Shown here: piece by piece, positions 19,063-27,805 of the stretch
Layout of the letters: each line of letters begins with the position of its first letter
Numbering within the stretch: position 1 is the first letter of the stretch
Assembly (NCBI RefSeq): GCF_002879535.1
Contig: NZ_PNOT02000298.1
Location: 1-36,783, forward strand
Reading direction: 5' to 3'
Source of the DNA: Mesorhizobium intechi
GTDB lineage: Bacteria > Pseudomonadota > Alphaproteobacteria > Rhizobiales > Rhizobiaceae
DNA: 36,783 bases
The notes under the pieces: model-generated
Database searches by the model: none
What the model saw: only the letters and a program-made list of their open reading frames with translations
Told to the model about the DNA's origin: nothing
Translations under genes and position numbers: made by a program

Positions 19063-20220
19063 CTAGAGGCCGAGCATCTCCCTTGGATCGAAAGTGACCC
19101 GGATGTCGTTCCAGATGTCCTGCTTGCCGGCAGGAACCTGCAGGCCGGCTACGTCGCATTTCTGAACCGCGCGAACCGCGCTTTCATCGAACTGCCGGTT
19201 GCCGCTCGACTTTTCAACGGACGGACGGCCGTCGAGCTTGCCGGAATTGTCCAGGTTGAAGCGCACGACCACGACGAAATTCTCCGAGCCCTCGAGGCCG
19301 ACAGGCAATGTCCAGCAACCGCCCAACTGGCTTTCCAGGGCGCCCTGTTCCGACTTCGACAGCTTCTGGCCCTGGTCCTTGTCGCCGCCGAGCGAGGCCT
19401 GCTGGGTCGAGCGCTTGGCGCCGCCGCCGGACGGCTTCTGCTTGTCCAGGAGCGCGGAGATCTCGTTGGCGTTGAACTGCTTGTCGTCGGATTTCGGTTT
19501 CGACGACGCTTCCTTGACCGGCTTGTCGGCATCCTTGCGTTCAGGCGCCTTGGCGCTTTCAGCCGGTGCCGGCTGCGGCTTCGGCCGCGCTTCAGGCGCG
19601 GGCGCCGAGCTCGGCAATTGCGTCTCTTCGGTCGGCGGATCCTTGGCTATGGCCTCGGCGACCGCGTCCGGCTTGACCTCGGGTGTCGGATCGATGGCGG
19701 CGGTCTTGTCTTGCTGCGGCGGGGTCGGCGCCGGCTTGGCCGGCGTCGGCTTCGGCTCGGTCTGCTTGACCGGCTCGGGCTTGACCTCTTCCTTAGGCGT
19801 CGGCGCCGGCGCCACTTCCGTCGCCGGAATGGGCTTCGGCTTTTCCTGCGGCTTCGGTACGTCCTCGGTCTTCGGCGTCTCCTTGGGAGTCGGCGCCGGC
19901 GGCGGGGCCGAGGTCATGTCGACCGGCTTCGGCTTGGCCTCCGGCGTTATCGGCTTGTCGGTGTCGACGCTGTTTTCGCCGACCTTCTGCGAAGCCGGCA
20001 CGATATCCGGGCGCTGCGTCGGCAACGGCGCCGGCTTTTCATGCATCACGGCCTTCTTGTCGCCCTGCAAGGTCTGCGCGATGGCTTCCATAGGCACGAT
20101 ATCGACCGCAACCGACTCGACATCGGCGGACGGAAGCGCGGCCGGCGCCGAAAGCGTGAACAGGCCGAAGGCCAGCACCGCCGTGTGCAAGATCACCGAT
20201 GTGGTGAGGCCGGTCTTCAT
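19063..20220 (-). CDS. tolA: TolA, Tol-Pal inner-membrane spanning protein
   Basis: TolA spans the periplasm between the TolQ-TolR motor and TolB/Pal. The 385-residue protein has one N-terminal membrane helix (about 7-27). A long low-complexity region (55-250) is dominated by Pro, Lys, Glu and Thr, with repeats such as [13 protein letters not shown] and [11 protein letters not shown]. The C-terminal domain (about 285-385) starts at [15 protein letters not shown] and ends with [22 protein letters not shown]. Alphaproteobacterial TolA proteins typically have Pro/Lys-rich rather than Ala-rich helical middles, so the assignment rests on position, topology and the C-terminal domain. It lies 7 bp after tolR. 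Confidence 0.93.
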   Translation of the reverse strand: MKTGLTTSVILHTAVLAFGLFTLSAPAALPSADVESVAVDIVPMEAIAQTLQGDKKAVMHEKPAPLPTQRPDIVPASQKVGENSVDTDKPITPEAKPKPVDMTSAPPPAPTPKETPKTEDVPKPQEKPKPIPATEVAPAPTPKEEVKPEPVKQTEPKPTPAKPAPTPPQQDKTAAIDPTPEVKPDAVAEAIAKDPPTEETQLPSSAPAPEARPKPQPAPAESAKAPERKDADKPVKEASSKPKSDDKQFNANEISALLDKQKPSGGGAKRSTQQASLGGDKDQGQKLSKSEQGALESQLGGCWTLPVGLEGSENFVVVVRFNLDNSGKLDGRPSVEKSSGNRQFDESAVRAVQKCDVAGLQVPAGKQDIWNDIRVTFDPREMLGL

Positions 20221-20227
20221 CGCGCGT

Positions 20228-20680
20228 CTATTGATCCTGTTCCTGCAGCGAAACCAGGCCGATATTCTTGTAGCCGGCGGCCGAGATGCGGGCCATCACC
20301 TTCATCGCCGTGCCATAGTCGGTGGACTTGTCACCACGGATGAAGATGCGCTCCTCGTAACCGGTCTTCGAGATCGCCTGCAGCTTGGCCACCAGCTCTT
20401 CGATCGGGATCTCGGTTTCCTGGAGATAGATCTGGCCGGCGGCGTTGATCGAAACGGTAATCGGCTGGGTGTCGGCATTCATCGCCTTGGCCTGCGTGTC
20501 GGGCAGGTCGATCGGCACGCCGACCGTCAGCATCGGTGCGGCGACCATGAAGATGATCAGAAGCACCAGCATCACGTCGACCATCGGCGTGACGTTGATT
20601 TCCGACATCAGCCCATGGTGACGGCCGCGCCGCCTGTGGCCGCGTCCGCCGCGTCCCGCCATGCCTACGGACATACCCAT
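20228..20680 (-). CDS. tolR: TolR, proton-channel subunit of the Tol-Pal motor
   Basis: TolR belongs to the ExbD/TolR family and, with TolQ, converts proton flow into TolA movement. The 150-residue protein has an unusually Gly/Arg/His-rich N-terminus (MAGRGGRGHRRRGRHHG), then EINVTPMVDVMLVLLIIFMV with the conserved membrane aspartate at D35, which carries protons in this family. A periplasmic domain follows with IRGDKSTDYGTAMKVMARI. A strong GAGGAG ribosome site precedes the ATG. It starts 10 bp after tolQ and ends 7 bp before tolA. Confidence 0.96.
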   Translation of the reverse strand: MGMSVGMAGRGGRGHRRRGRHHGLMSEINVTPMVDVMLVLLIIFMVAAPMLTVGVPIDLPDTQAKAMNADTQPITVSINAAGQIYLQETEIPIEELVAKLQAISKTGYEERIFIRGDKSTDYGTAMKVMARISAAGYKNIGLVSLQEQDQ

Positions 20681-20690
20681 CAGCTACTCC

Positions 20691-21401
20691 TCAGGCCTTC
20701 GGCGCGACTTTTTCATCGATTTGGCGCGAGAGTATGGCGGAGAACTCGTCGGAGAACCCTTCCATGCGCACCGCGAGCTTGCTCGCATCCGATGACAGCT
20801 TGTTGTAGGCGATGACCGCCGGGATGGCTGCGAGCAGGCCGATGGCTGTCGCCAGCAACGCCTCGGCGATGCCGGGTGCGACAACCGCGAGGCTGGTGTT
20901 CTTGGACCCGGCAATGGCCTGGAACGAAGTCATGATGCCGATGACCGTGCCGAACAGACCGATGAACGGGGCCGCCGAGCCCGTGGTGGCGAGGAAGCCG
21001 AGGCGGCCCTCCAGCTTCTCCATCTCCCGGGTCAGCGCCAGGTCCATCGCCTTGTCGATGCGGGTCTGCAGCCCGAGCGGCGTCTTGGCGCCTTTTTCGA
21101 AGCTCTTCTTCCACTCGCGCATGGCCGCGACGAAAATGGCGCCCATGCCTGAGGTTTTACGGTCGGCGAGCGTGCGGTAAAGCTCTTCCAGCGACTGTCC
21201 GGACCAGAAGACCTGCTCGAAGCGGTTCAGCGCAAGCCGCATGCGGCCATAGGCAACCAGCTTGTCGATGATGATCGCCCAGGTCCACACCGAGGCGCAG
21301 AGCAGCCCGATCATGACCAGCTTGACCACCCAGCTGGCCTGCATGAACAGCGCCCAAATCGACAATTGCGCGCCCGGTTCGGCGAGTGCGATATTTTCCA
21401 T
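20691..21401 (-). CDS. tolQ: TolQ, proton-channel subunit of the Tol-Pal motor
   Basis: TolQ belongs to the ExbB/TolQ/MotA family and forms the inner-membrane pentamer around TolR. From the ATG at 21401 it has 236 residues. Three membrane helices lie at about 20-42, 125-147 and 160-185, with a large cytoplasmic loop between the first two. Family signatures include [16 protein letters not shown] and [26 protein letters not shown]. The frame is open 17 codons upstream, but AAGGA sits seven bases before the chosen ATG. It is the first gene of tolQRAB, 424 bp downstream of ybgC. A near-match CtrA box lies about 190 bp upstream. Confidence 0.96.
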   Translation of the reverse strand: MENIALAEPGAQLSIWALFMQASWVVKLVMIGLLCASVWTWAIIIDKLVAYGRMRLALNRFEQVFWSGQSLEELYRTLADRKTSGMGAIFVAAMREWKKSFEKGAKTPLGLQTRIDKAMDLALTREMEKLEGRLGFLATTGSAAPFIGLFGTVIGIMTSFQAIAGSKNTSLAVVAPGIAEALLATAIGLLAAIPAVIAYNKLSSDASKLAVRMEGFSDEFSAILSRQIDEKVAPKA

Positions 21402-21587
21402 CGTTACGTCCTTAAGATTTTCCGGGCGAAGCTGGCGGCTGGCCCCTGGCATCCCTTGTGGTCGGTTCGCACGAAGCTACCGGACGCCCCAAACCGTGCC
21501 GTTAGCGGCCTTTTCAGGGCAAATATTGGTGAAAGGAAGGCGCTGGATGGCGCCAATCTTCACCAATCTCTTCATGAACCGTTATGG

Positions 21588-21602
21588 TTAAGGATGGGTT
21601 AG
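21588..21602 (-). promoter_or_regulatory. Near-match CtrA box upstream of tolQ
   Basis: TTAA-N7-TTAG, one base short of the full CtrA-type box, lies 187-201 bp upstream of the tolQ ATG. Confidence 0.33.
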
Positions 21603-21706
21603 TGAATAAGGCGCGGCGCATTGCCGCGCCAGGCGGTCCGCCGAATCGGGCCGGCGCCAACTCATACGCCGTTCGAAGGTGGTTGAGATTGAGGCTGGGC
21701 CGAGTC

Positions 21707-21805
21707 GAAAACGGCGCTCCGAGAAGCGGAGCTTATTTTGGGGTACGTGAGCACCCTTCTATTGCGACGCGGTGGAACGGGGAAGCGCGGGAGAGCGCCG
21801 TTTTC
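21707..21805. repeat. Intergenic element bounded by 13-bp perfect inverted repeats
   Basis: GAAAACGGCGCTC (21707-21719) and its exact complement (21793-21805) bound a 99-bp element. Inside, GCTCCG-AGAAG-CGGAGC (21716-21732) is followed on the plus strand by TTATTTT, like a terminator, although no plus-strand gene precedes it. It is probably a dispersed palindromic repeat; whether it recurs in the genome cannot be judged here. Confidence 0.6.
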
Positions 21806-21825
21806 AGGCCGGCATCGCCTGAATA

Positions 21826-22296
21826 TCAGCCCACCTTGGGCATGAACGCCGCGACCCACTCCTTGGGAAAGCGCCGCGGCCGGCCATTCTCGCCGATGAT
21901 CGCCGCCTCGACCTTGGCTTCGACCAGCACCTCGTCGCCGCGCTTGAGCTGCTGCGCCATGAAGATGCGCGCGCCGGAAATGGTGTCGGTGCGGGTGTCG
22001 ACGGTCAGGATGTCGTCGATGCGGGCGGGGCTGCGGAAGTCGATCTCCATGCGGCGCACCACCCAGACGATCTTCTCGCCATGCTTGCCGTCGGCGAGTT
22101 CCGTGTGATGCACGCCGGTGAGCCTGAGATAGTCGGAGCGGCCGCGCTCGAGGAATTCGAGATAGCGCGCGTGGTAGACGACGCCGGAGAAATCGGTGTC
22201 GGCATAATAGACCCGTGCCATCAGCCGGTGGCCGAACGCCGTCAGCGCGCCGGAAAGCCCGGCCAACAGCGTCGCCGATTCACCATGATCGTCCAT
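21826..22296 (-). CDS. ybgC: Tol-Pal associated acyl-CoA thioesterase
   Basis: YbgC is a small hotdog-fold thioesterase that hydrolyses acyl-CoA; its gene usually heads the tol-pal operon, though its link to the complex is unclear. The 156-residue protein has the family motif YYADTDFSGVVYHARYLEFLERGR near residues 30-53, including the active-site Asp and the following Tyr/His, and later RMEIDFRSPARIDDIL. The frame is open much further upstream, but AAGGAAG precedes the ATG at 22296 and the extension has no conserved content. It is divergent from the GH5 gene, with a dispersed repeat between them. Confidence 0.93.
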   Translation of the reverse strand: MDDHGESATLLAGLSGALTAFGHRLMARVYYADTDFSGVVYHARYLEFLERGRSDYLRLTGVHHTELADGKHGEKIVWVVRRMEIDFRSPARIDDILTVDTRTDTISGARIFMAQQLKRGDEVLVEAKVEAAIIGENGRPRRFPKEWVAAFMPKVG

Positions 22297-22343
22297 TGCG
22301 CTTCCTTTTTCAGTCGCGGCGAGGCACCTGTTCCGCGCGTGAC

Positions 22344-22421
22344 CTGGAGCATGATCCCGAAAAGTGGCAACCGGTTTTCCCGGACGAACGGGCTTCCGTT
22401 TGTCCAGAGATCGTGCTCCAG
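22344..22421. repeat. Dispersed rhizobial palindromic repeat (GAGCATGATC type)
   Basis: Ends CTGGAGCATGATC and GATCGTGCTCCAG are inverted copies with one mismatch, and the interior has CCGAAAAGTGGCAACCGG. To my knowledge, elements with GAGCATGATCCCGAAAAGTGG followed by an inverted end are very common between genes in Mesorhizobium and related rhizobia. Here it ends 9 bp before the GH5 start codon. Confidence 0.75.
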
Positions 22422-22430
22422 AAACATCGG

Positions 22431-23681
22431 ATGGCACTGTTGACGGCGATGATCAAGAGCTTGATGGCGGCGCTGCTGGTGCAGATGGCCTTGGCGCTGC
22501 CTGGTCAGGCAGCGACTTTTACGATGAAGCGCGGCCTCAATCTCGACCAGTGGGTCACCTGGCCCGGCGAAGATCAGTGGGGCGACGCCAGGACAATCCT
22601 GCCCTATCCGGAATGGCGCAAATTCCTCAAGGCCGACGATCTCAGAGCGCTCAAGGAAGCGGGTTTCGATTTCCTGCGCATGCCGGTCGACCCGTCGCCT
22701 TTCTTGTCCGACCAGACAACGGCGTTGCGTGAGGACCTTTATGGCAGCGTGCTGGACTCGGTGCGCATGATCAACCGCGCCGGCCTGAAGGTGATCGTCG
22801 ACATGCACCTGATCCCGGCCAGCGGCAGCCGCGAGATCGGCATGGCGCAGGTGATGGACGATCCCCAGACCTTCGACCGCTACGTCGACACGGTGCGCAA
22901 GATGGCGCGCACCCTGGCCGGCGAAGATCCGAGTCAGGTCGCCTTCGAGCTCATGAACGAACCGATCGTCGACTGCGACAGCGACGGCACCAGCCTGTGG
23001 CCGGACCGCCAGCGCAAATTGTTCGGCGCGGCCCGCTCCTCGGCTGGGAAATTGACCCTGGTGCTGACCGGCGCCTGTTATTCCGCCGCTTCGGCCCTGG
23101 AGAAGATCGACCCCAACGCGATACCCGACGACAATGTCATCTGGACCTTCCACTCCTATGATCCGTTCCTGCTCACCCACCAGGGCGCGACCTGGGCCGG
23201 CGACTTTATCCCCTATGTGACCGGCCTGCCCTATCCGCTCGACGCCGTGCCGAAGGCTCAGCTCGATGTGACGCTCGACACCATCCGCGCGCGGATCAAG
23301 GCCGAAGCACCCTGGACACGGCAGAGCGGGCTGCTTGCCTATCTCGACGAACAGATCGCCAGCATGGACAGCCCCGGCAAGCTGCTCGGCCTGATGGACG
23401 CGCCGTTCAAAAGGGTCGAGGCATGGGCGAAGGCCAACGGCATCAAGCCCGAAAACATCACACTGGGCGAGTTCGGCATGATCCGCCAGGAATTCGGCGA
23501 TGCCTATGTGATGCCGGTGCAGTACCGCGCCGCTTACGTCAAAGACATGATCGCTCGCGCCGAGGCGCATGGTTTCTCATGGTCGGTGTGGAGTTATGGT
23601 GGCGCTTTCGGCATCGTCGATGCCTTCAATGGCGACAAGGCCGAGCCGGATGTGATGGACGTGATCCGCTCGCTTCAATGA
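22431..23681 (+). CDS. Secreted glycoside hydrolase family 5 protein (cellulase-like)
   Basis: A 416-residue exported protein with a signal peptide ending near GQA/ATF (residues 1-27), then a TIM-barrel of GH5 type. RGLNLDQWVTWP starts the first strand region, FDFLRMPVDPSPF follows, and the acid/base Glu is E177 in FELMNEPIVD. The nucleophile is probably E347 in ITLGEFGMIRQEF, with HSYDPFLLTHQG and WSVWSYGGAFG at other expected strand ends. GH5 enzymes cleave beta-1,4-glucans and related polysaccharides; the exact substrate is not readable. ATG codons at 22449 and 22464 are alternative starts. The start region is directly preceded by a dispersed repeat and no good ribosome site is seen. It converges on the phosphoesterase gene with 15 bp between stops. 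Confidence 0.88.
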   Translation: MALLTAMIKSLMAALLVQMALALPGQAATFTMKRGLNLDQWVTWPGEDQWGDARTILPYPEWRKFLKADDLRALKEAGFDFLRMPVDPSPFLSDQTTALREDLYGSVLDSVRMINRAGLKVIVDMHLIPASGSREIGMAQVMDDPQTFDRYVDTVRKMARTLAGEDPSQVAFELMNEPIVDCDSDGTSLWPDRQRKLFGAARSSAGKLTLVLTGACYSAASALEKIDPNAIPDDNVIWTFHSYDPFLLTHQGATWAGDFIPYVTGLPYPLDAVPKAQLDVTLDTIRARIKAEAPWTRQSGLLAYLDEQIASMDSPGKLLGLMDAPFKRVEAWAKANGIKPENITLGEFGMIRQEFGDAYVMPVQYRAAYVKDMIARAEAHGFSWSVWSYGGAFGIVDAFNGDKAEPDVMDVIRSLQ

Positions 23682-23696
23682 GCGCTGTTGTTCAAA

Positions 23697-24593
23697 TCAG
23701 CCAAGGTCGATCTGCAGGACCTCCGGCCGCACGCCGAAACGCACCGGCATGATGCTGAAGCCGAGCCCGCCGGAGACGATCAGATTGCGGTCGTTCTCGA
23801 CGACATGGCCGTAGGCGTAGCGGTTGCCGAAACGCGACGGCACGACGGGCGAATAGCCGAACAGCCGCACCTGCCCGCCATGCGTGTGGCCCGACAGGGT
23901 CAGAGAAACCCGCGACGGGACGGTCGGAAAAATATCCGGCTCATGGGCGAGCAGGATGATCGGCGCGGTGTCGCCGACCTTGGCCAACGTGCCGTCGAGG
24001 TCGTCGAGCCCCTTGCAGTCGTCGCCCCTCCTGGCCGGCAGCAGCGCCAGCTGGTCGGCAAGCCCGGCGATCCAGACGCCATGGCCATCCTTCTCCAGGC
24101 GCACGACATCGTTCTCCAGCACCGGGATGCCGACCTTTTCCAGGGCCTTGCGTGCGATGATTGGACCTGCGCCGGCGCGCTGCGCAAAACCGTCGCTCCA
24201 CCAATCATGGTTGCCAAGAATCGACAGAACGCCGAGCGGCGCCTTGAGGCCCGACAGGGCGGAGGCCCATTGCGACGGCGTCACTGGCCCCGTCACCATG
24301 GGCATGCCGGCAATGTAGTCGCCCAGCAGGACGACGAGGTCCGGCTGCAGCGCATTCGCCTCTTCGGCGAGCGAAGCAATCCGTTCCTGGGTCATCCACG
24401 GCCGGCAAGCGTGGATATCGGCGAGCGCGACAACACGCAGCTTCAGGCCGTCAGGCCAGTGCGGCGGCGTCAGCGCGTAGCGCTTCACATGGGTCAACAG
24501 CATCGGCTCGATGCCGACCGCATAGGCGCCGAGCGCGGCAGCCGTCAGGAACGACCCGCCGATCAAGCGCAGGAACCCGCGTCTGGTTATCAT
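23697..24593 (-). CDS. Tat-exported metallophosphoesterase (YaeI-like)
   Basis: A 298-residue protein of the calcineurin-like metallophosphoesterase superfamily. The N-terminus TRRGFLRLIGGSFLTAAAL looks like a twin-arginine signal or anchor. The metal-binding motifs are in order: ADIHACRPW with D59 and H61, GDYIAG, GNHDWWSDG, LAHEPD and SGHTHGGQVRL. This layout resembles YaeI-type phosphodiesterases. The substrate is unknown. Location at the outer face of the inner membrane or in the periplasm is inferred from the signal. It is convergent with the GH5 gene and upstream of nothing on its own strand, so it is probably transcribed alone. Confidence 0.88.
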   Translation of the reverse strand: MITRRGFLRLIGGSFLTAAALGAYAVGIEPMLLTHVKRYALTPPHWPDGLKLRVVALADIHACRPWMTQERIASLAEEANALQPDLVVLLGDYIAGMPMVTGPVTPSQWASALSGLKAPLGVLSILGNHDWWSDGFAQRAGAGPIIARKALEKVGIPVLENDVVRLEKDGHGVWIAGLADQLALLPARRGDDCKGLDDLDGTLAKVGDTAPIILLAHEPDIFPTVPSRVSLTLSGHTHGGQVRLFGYSPVVPSRFGNRYAYGHVVENDRNLIVSGGLGFSIMPVRFGVRPEVLQIDLG

Positions 24594-24751
24594 GGATTGG
24601 CTCCCAGCCCCTCGATCGCGCGGTTTCCCGCACGCGTCCGATAAAATCCACGATTACGCCGGCAAATCGGCAAAGACGCGCAGATTTTACGCAGGACGGG
24701 TCACATATCGTTGATCAATGGTCTAGGAACCGGCGCCTGGACGCTTGGCGG

Positions 24752-25789
24752 CTATTCTTCCTGGAACAGGTTGATCTGCTGCTGCGCCAAATCCTTCGGC
24801 GCATCGAGGCCGAGATGGCGCCAGGCATTGGCCGTCAGCACACGTCCGCGCGGCGTGCGCTGGATGAAGCCCTGCTGGATCAGATAGGGCTCGATGATGT
24901 CCTCGATGGCGTCGCGCGGCTCGGACAGGCCGGCGGCGATGGTCTCGATGCCGACCGGCCCGCCGCCGAAATTGCGGGCGATCATCGAGAGATAGCGGCG
25001 GTCGAGCGCATCGAGGCCGAGCGCGTCGACCTCCAGCCGGGTCAATGCCTCGTCGGCGATCAGGCGATCGACATGGCCGTCGCCGGCGACCGAGGCGAAG
25101 TCGCGCACGCGGCGCAACAGCCGCCCCGCGATGCGCGGTGTGCCGCGCGCGCGCCGCGCGATCTCCAGCGCGCCGTCGTCGCCGAGCGGCATTTGCAGGA
25201 TGCGGGCGCCGCGCCGCACGATCTGCTCCAGTTCCTCGACCGTGTAGAAGTTGAGCCGCACCGGAATGCCGAAACGGTCGCGCAGCGGATTGGTGAGCAG
25301 GCCAAGCCGCGTGGTGGCCGCGACGAGGGTGAAGCGGGCGAGGTCGATCTTGACCGAGCGCGCCGCCGGCCCCTCCCCGATGATCAGGTCGAGCTGGAAA
25401 TCCTCCATGGCCGGATAGAGGATTTCCTCCACCGCAGGGTTGAGGCGGTGGATCTCGTCGATAAACAGCACATCGCCTTCTTCGAGATTGGTGAGCAGCG
25501 CGGCGAGATCACCGGCCTTGGCGATCACCGGTCCCGACGTCGAGCGAAAATTGACGCCGAGTTCGCGCGCCATGATCTGCGCCAGCGTCGTCTTGCCCAG
25601 CCCCGGCGGCCCGACGAACAGCACATGGTCGAGCGCCTCGTTGCGGCCCTTGGCGGCCTCGATGAAGATTTTGAGATTGGCCCGCACCGCGGCCTGGCCG
25701 ACGAAATCGGCGAGCGTTTGCGGCCGCAAGGTCTGATCGGCATCCTCGCCGCGTTTTTCCGGAGCAATGAGACGGGGCGACAGGCTCAT
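24752..25789 (-). CDS. ruvB: Holliday junction branch migration helicase RuvB
   Basis: RuvB is the AAA+ motor that drives branch migration on RuvA-bound Holliday junctions. The 345-residue protein has Walker [10 protein letters not shown] at 60-68, Walker B with DEIHR at 111-115, sensor 1 at [19 protein letters not shown], and the arginine finger region [21 protein letters not shown]. The C-terminal winged helix carries [16 protein letters not shown], which binds DNA. It is third in ruvC-ruvA-ruvB, 43 bp after ruvA. Confidence 0.98.
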   Translation of the reverse strand: MSLSPRLIAPEKRGEDADQTLRPQTLADFVGQAAVRANLKIFIEAAKGRNEALDHVLFVGPPGLGKTTLAQIMARELGVNFRSTSGPVIAKAGDLAALLTNLEEGDVLFIDEIHRLNPAVEEILYPAMEDFQLDLIIGEGPAARSVKIDLARFTLVAATTRLGLLTNPLRDRFGIPVRLNFYTVEELEQIVRRGARILQMPLGDDGALEIARRARGTPRIAGRLLRRVRDFASVAGDGHVDRLIADEALTRLEVDALGLDALDRRYLSMIARNFGGGPVGIETIAAGLSEPRDAIEDIIEPYLIQQGFIQRTPRGRVLTANAWRHLGLDAPKDLAQQQINLFQEE

Positions 25790-25832
25790 CCTGTCTTCCT
25801 TGCATATGGCAGGGAAACGAACAAGCGGGCCC

Positions 25833-26453
25833 TCACCGCGCCAGTTCCTTCAGCCCGAAGCGGATCAGCTTCGAGGCATCGGCGTCCTCGCCCGCCGTCT
25901 TCAGCGCCGCGGCCACCGCATTGGCGGCGGTGTCGCGCGAGTAGCCGAGATTGACCAGCGCCGAGACCGCGTCGGTGATCGGTGCCGCGGCGACCCCTTC
26001 ACCGAGCTCCTGCTTCAAGCCGATCGTGCCGGTGGCGGCGCCCGCATAGGCGGGCGCCTTGTTCTTCAATTCGGTGACGATGCGCTCGGCCACCTTCTTG
26101 CCGACACCAGGCGCGCGGGAAACCATGGCGATGTCGCGCAGGGCGATCGCATTGGCGAGGTCGGCCGGCGCCAGCGTCGACAGGATGGCGAGCGCCACCT
26201 TGGCGCCGACGCCCTGCACATTGTTCATCAACAGCCGGAACCATTCGCGCTCCAGCGCCGACTGGAAGCCGTAAAGCCGGATCATGTCCTCGCGCACATA
26301 GGTCTCGATGAACAGCACCACCGCTTCGCCCGGCGAAGGCAGCGCGGCCAGCGTGCGCGCCGAACAGTAGGCGACATAGCCGACGCCATGAATGTCGACG
26401 AGGCAATGATCCTCGTCGATCTCGTCCAGCGTGCCCTTGAGCTTGCCGATCAT
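25833..26453 (-). CDS. ruvA: Holliday junction DNA-binding protein RuvA
   Basis: RuvA tetramers hold the Holliday junction in open square form and load RuvB. The 206-residue protein starts [26 protein letters not shown], the OB-fold domain. The two helix-hairpin-helix motifs are at [17 protein letters not shown] and [17 protein letters not shown]. The small C-terminal domain III (about 158-206) that contacts RuvB contains [22 protein letters not shown]. The frame is open 33 codons upstream of 26453, but the conserved MIGKLKG start and GAGGA 10 nt upstream decide the start. It is 13 bp after ruvC. Confidence 0.97.
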   Translation of the reverse strand: MIGKLKGTLDEIDEDHCLVDIHGVGYVAYCSARTLAALPSPGEAVVLFIETYVREDMIRLYGFQSALEREWFRLLMNNVQGVGAKVALAILSTLAPADLANAIALRDIAMVSRAPGVGKKVAERIVTELKNKAPAYAGAATGTIGLKQELGEGVAAAPITDAVSALVNLGYSRDTAANAVAAALKTAGEDADASKLIRFGLKELAR

Positions 26454-26466
26454 GCCCAACAATTCC

Positions 26467-26979
26467 TCACGATGCCAATGCCGCCATCCGGTAGGCGGCG
26501 CTCTGGCGGTGATGCGCGTGGCAAATCGCGATGGCCAGTGCGTCGGCGGCATGTTCGGTGTCGAACGTCGCCTTGGGAAGCAGCACCTTCACCATCATGT
26601 GGATCTGCTTCTTGTCGCCATGGCCGACGCCGATGACCGCCTTCTTCACCGCATTGGGCGCGTATTCGGCGACAACCAGCCCGGCCCGCGCCGGCACCAG
26701 CATGGCGATGCCGCGCGCCTGGCCGAGCTTCAGCGTCGCCACCGCATCCTTATTGACGAAGGTCTGTTCGACTGCCGCCTCATGCGGCATTGCCGCATGC
26801 AGGACTTCGGCGAGCCCGTCATGCAATTGGCAGAGCCGCGTCGCCAGCGCCGCCCTGTCCTCGGAGCGCACGGTGCCGGACGCGACGAAGCGCAAGGAAT
26901 TGCCGAGGCTCTCGACGATGCCCCAGCCGGTGCGCCTGAGCCCCGGATCAATGCCGATGATGCGAATCGCGTCCCCCAT
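26467..26979 (-). CDS. ruvC: Crossover junction endodeoxyribonuclease RuvC
   Basis: RuvC resolves Holliday junctions by symmetric nicking. The 170-residue protein has the RNase H-like fold motifs: [14 protein letters not shown] with catalytic D11, [23 protein letters not shown] with the second acidic residue, and near the end [16 protein letters not shown] with the last aspartate. Length and order match the family. It is first of ruvCAB and follows the rcdA-like gene by 97 bp on the same strand. Confidence 0.97.
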   Translation of the reverse strand: MGDAIRIIGIDPGLRRTGWGIVESLGNSLRFVASGTVRSEDRAALATRLCQLHDGLAEVLHAAMPHEAAVEQTFVNKDAVATLKLGQARGIAMLVPARAGLVVAEYAPNAVKKAVIGVGHGDKKQIHMMVKVLLPKATFDTEHAADALAIAICHAHHRQSAAYRMAALAS

Positions 26980-27076
26980 GCGGTCACTTTACCCTCTGGG
27001 CGGACAGCGATGCCAGCGAAATGTGAACAAACCGGAAACAGAGGTTTTGCTGGCAGGGAGAAGCTGTTGAGATCGC

Positions 27077-27610
27077 CTAGTTGCGGGCGAAGGCCGTGTT
27101 GAGCAGGCTGATCTGGTCGGAAACCGGATTGGGCCTGCGGCCCATGGGCTGCATGTCGACCACCGCGCCGGCGCCGTAGATCTCGTCGTCCATGCGGCGC
27201 ACCAGCGCCTGCAGGCGAAGCGAGCGGTTGACCAGCTCGAGGAACTCCCCTGGCAGTTCGGCCCAGCCGGCGGCTTCGTCATGCGCGGAGGCGGTATCGA
27301 GGCGCACCTTGGACTTTTCCGAAGCGACCTGGTCGCGGGTCATCTCGCCGGAATTGGCCGCGCGCTGCAAAAGCAGCCAGGAGGCAACCTGCATCAGCCT
27401 GGTCGTCAGCCGCATCGATTCGGCCGCGTAGAGCGTGGCTGCCAGCCGTGACAGCTTCTTGGCCTCGGCACGGCCCTTGCCGTCGAGATACTCAGCCGCC
27501 TGTTCGACCAGCCCCATGCCTTCCTGGTAGAGCGGTTTGAAGGAGTGCGAAAAAACCCGACGTTCCGCCAGCTTGACGGTTTTCGCATTGCCCTTCGAAG
27601 GCTCGTTCAT
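27077..27610 (-). CDS. rcdA: RcdA-like (DUF1465) regulator of CtrA degradation
   Basis: A 177-residue, mostly helical protein of the DUF1465 family. Its best known member, Caulobacter RcdA, is an adaptor that helps bring CtrA to ClpXP at the cell-cycle transition. Recognisable stretches are FSHSFKPLYQEGMGLVEQAAEYLDG, LSRLAATLYAAESMRLTTRLMQVASWLLLQRA near residues 55-87, and a disordered C-terminal tail after residue 150. The ATG at 27610 has AGGGG upstream. A perfect TTAA-N7-TTAAC box lies 115-130 bp upstream. In Caulobacter and Sinorhizobium rcdA is reported to be controlled by CtrA, so a feedback arrangement is plausible. Assignment to RcdA rests on my reading of the family. Confidence 0.82.
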   Translation of the reverse strand: MNEPSKGNAKTVKLAERRVFSHSFKPLYQEGMGLVEQAAEYLDGKGRAEAKKLSRLAATLYAAESMRLTTRLMQVASWLLLQRAANSGEMTRDQVASEKSKVRLDTASAHDEAAGWAELPGEFLELVNRSLRLQALVRRMDDEIYGAGAVVDMQPMGRRPNPVSDQISLLNTAFARN

Positions 27611-27724
27611 TGATACGCCCCTGCACTTGCAACCGGCCGATTCGGTTCACTGCCGATACACCCGGCACCCTATCCGACTGAAGCTTGAAAATGCGCTTTG
27701 CACGGGGTGAAGGCAAGCGCATGT

Positions 27725-27740
27725 TTAACAGAAGGTTAAC
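27725..27740 (-). promoter_or_regulatory. Perfect CtrA-type box upstream of rcdA
   Basis: TTAA-CAGAAGG-TTAAC is a full TTAA-N7-TTAAC match, 115-130 bp upstream of the rcdA ATG. It lies between that gene and the terminator of the candidate small RNA. Confidence 0.65.
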
Positions 27741-27776
27741 GGCGAGCCGCCGCGCCAGGGTCCCCGGAATGCGGAC

Positions 27777-27805
27777 AAAAAAAGAGCCGCGGATAAGGCG
27801 GCTCT
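27777..27805 (-). terminator. Rho-independent terminator ending the candidate small RNA
   Basis: The stem AGAGCCGC / GCGGCTCT with a 7-nt loop is followed on the minus strand by seven Ts. The nearest protein gene upstream on this strand stops at 27978, 173 bp away, which supports a separate short transcript. Confidence 0.88.

Larger units (their letters stand above)
21402..21825. other. 424-bp gap between ybgC and tolQ
   Basis: No gene is supported. It holds the likely tolQ promoter region, the near-match TTAA-N7-TTAG at 21588, an 8-bp GC hairpin (GGCGCGGC / GCCGCGCC, 21610-21630) that could help end the ybgC transcript, and the larger inverted-repeat element at 21707-21805. Confidence 0.6.

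Noticed and set aside
22242..23570. 442-codon minus-strand frame opposite the GH5 gene
   Set aside because: The GH5 frame has both catalytic glutamates and a signal peptide; the minus frame has no recognisable protein and overlaps ybgC.
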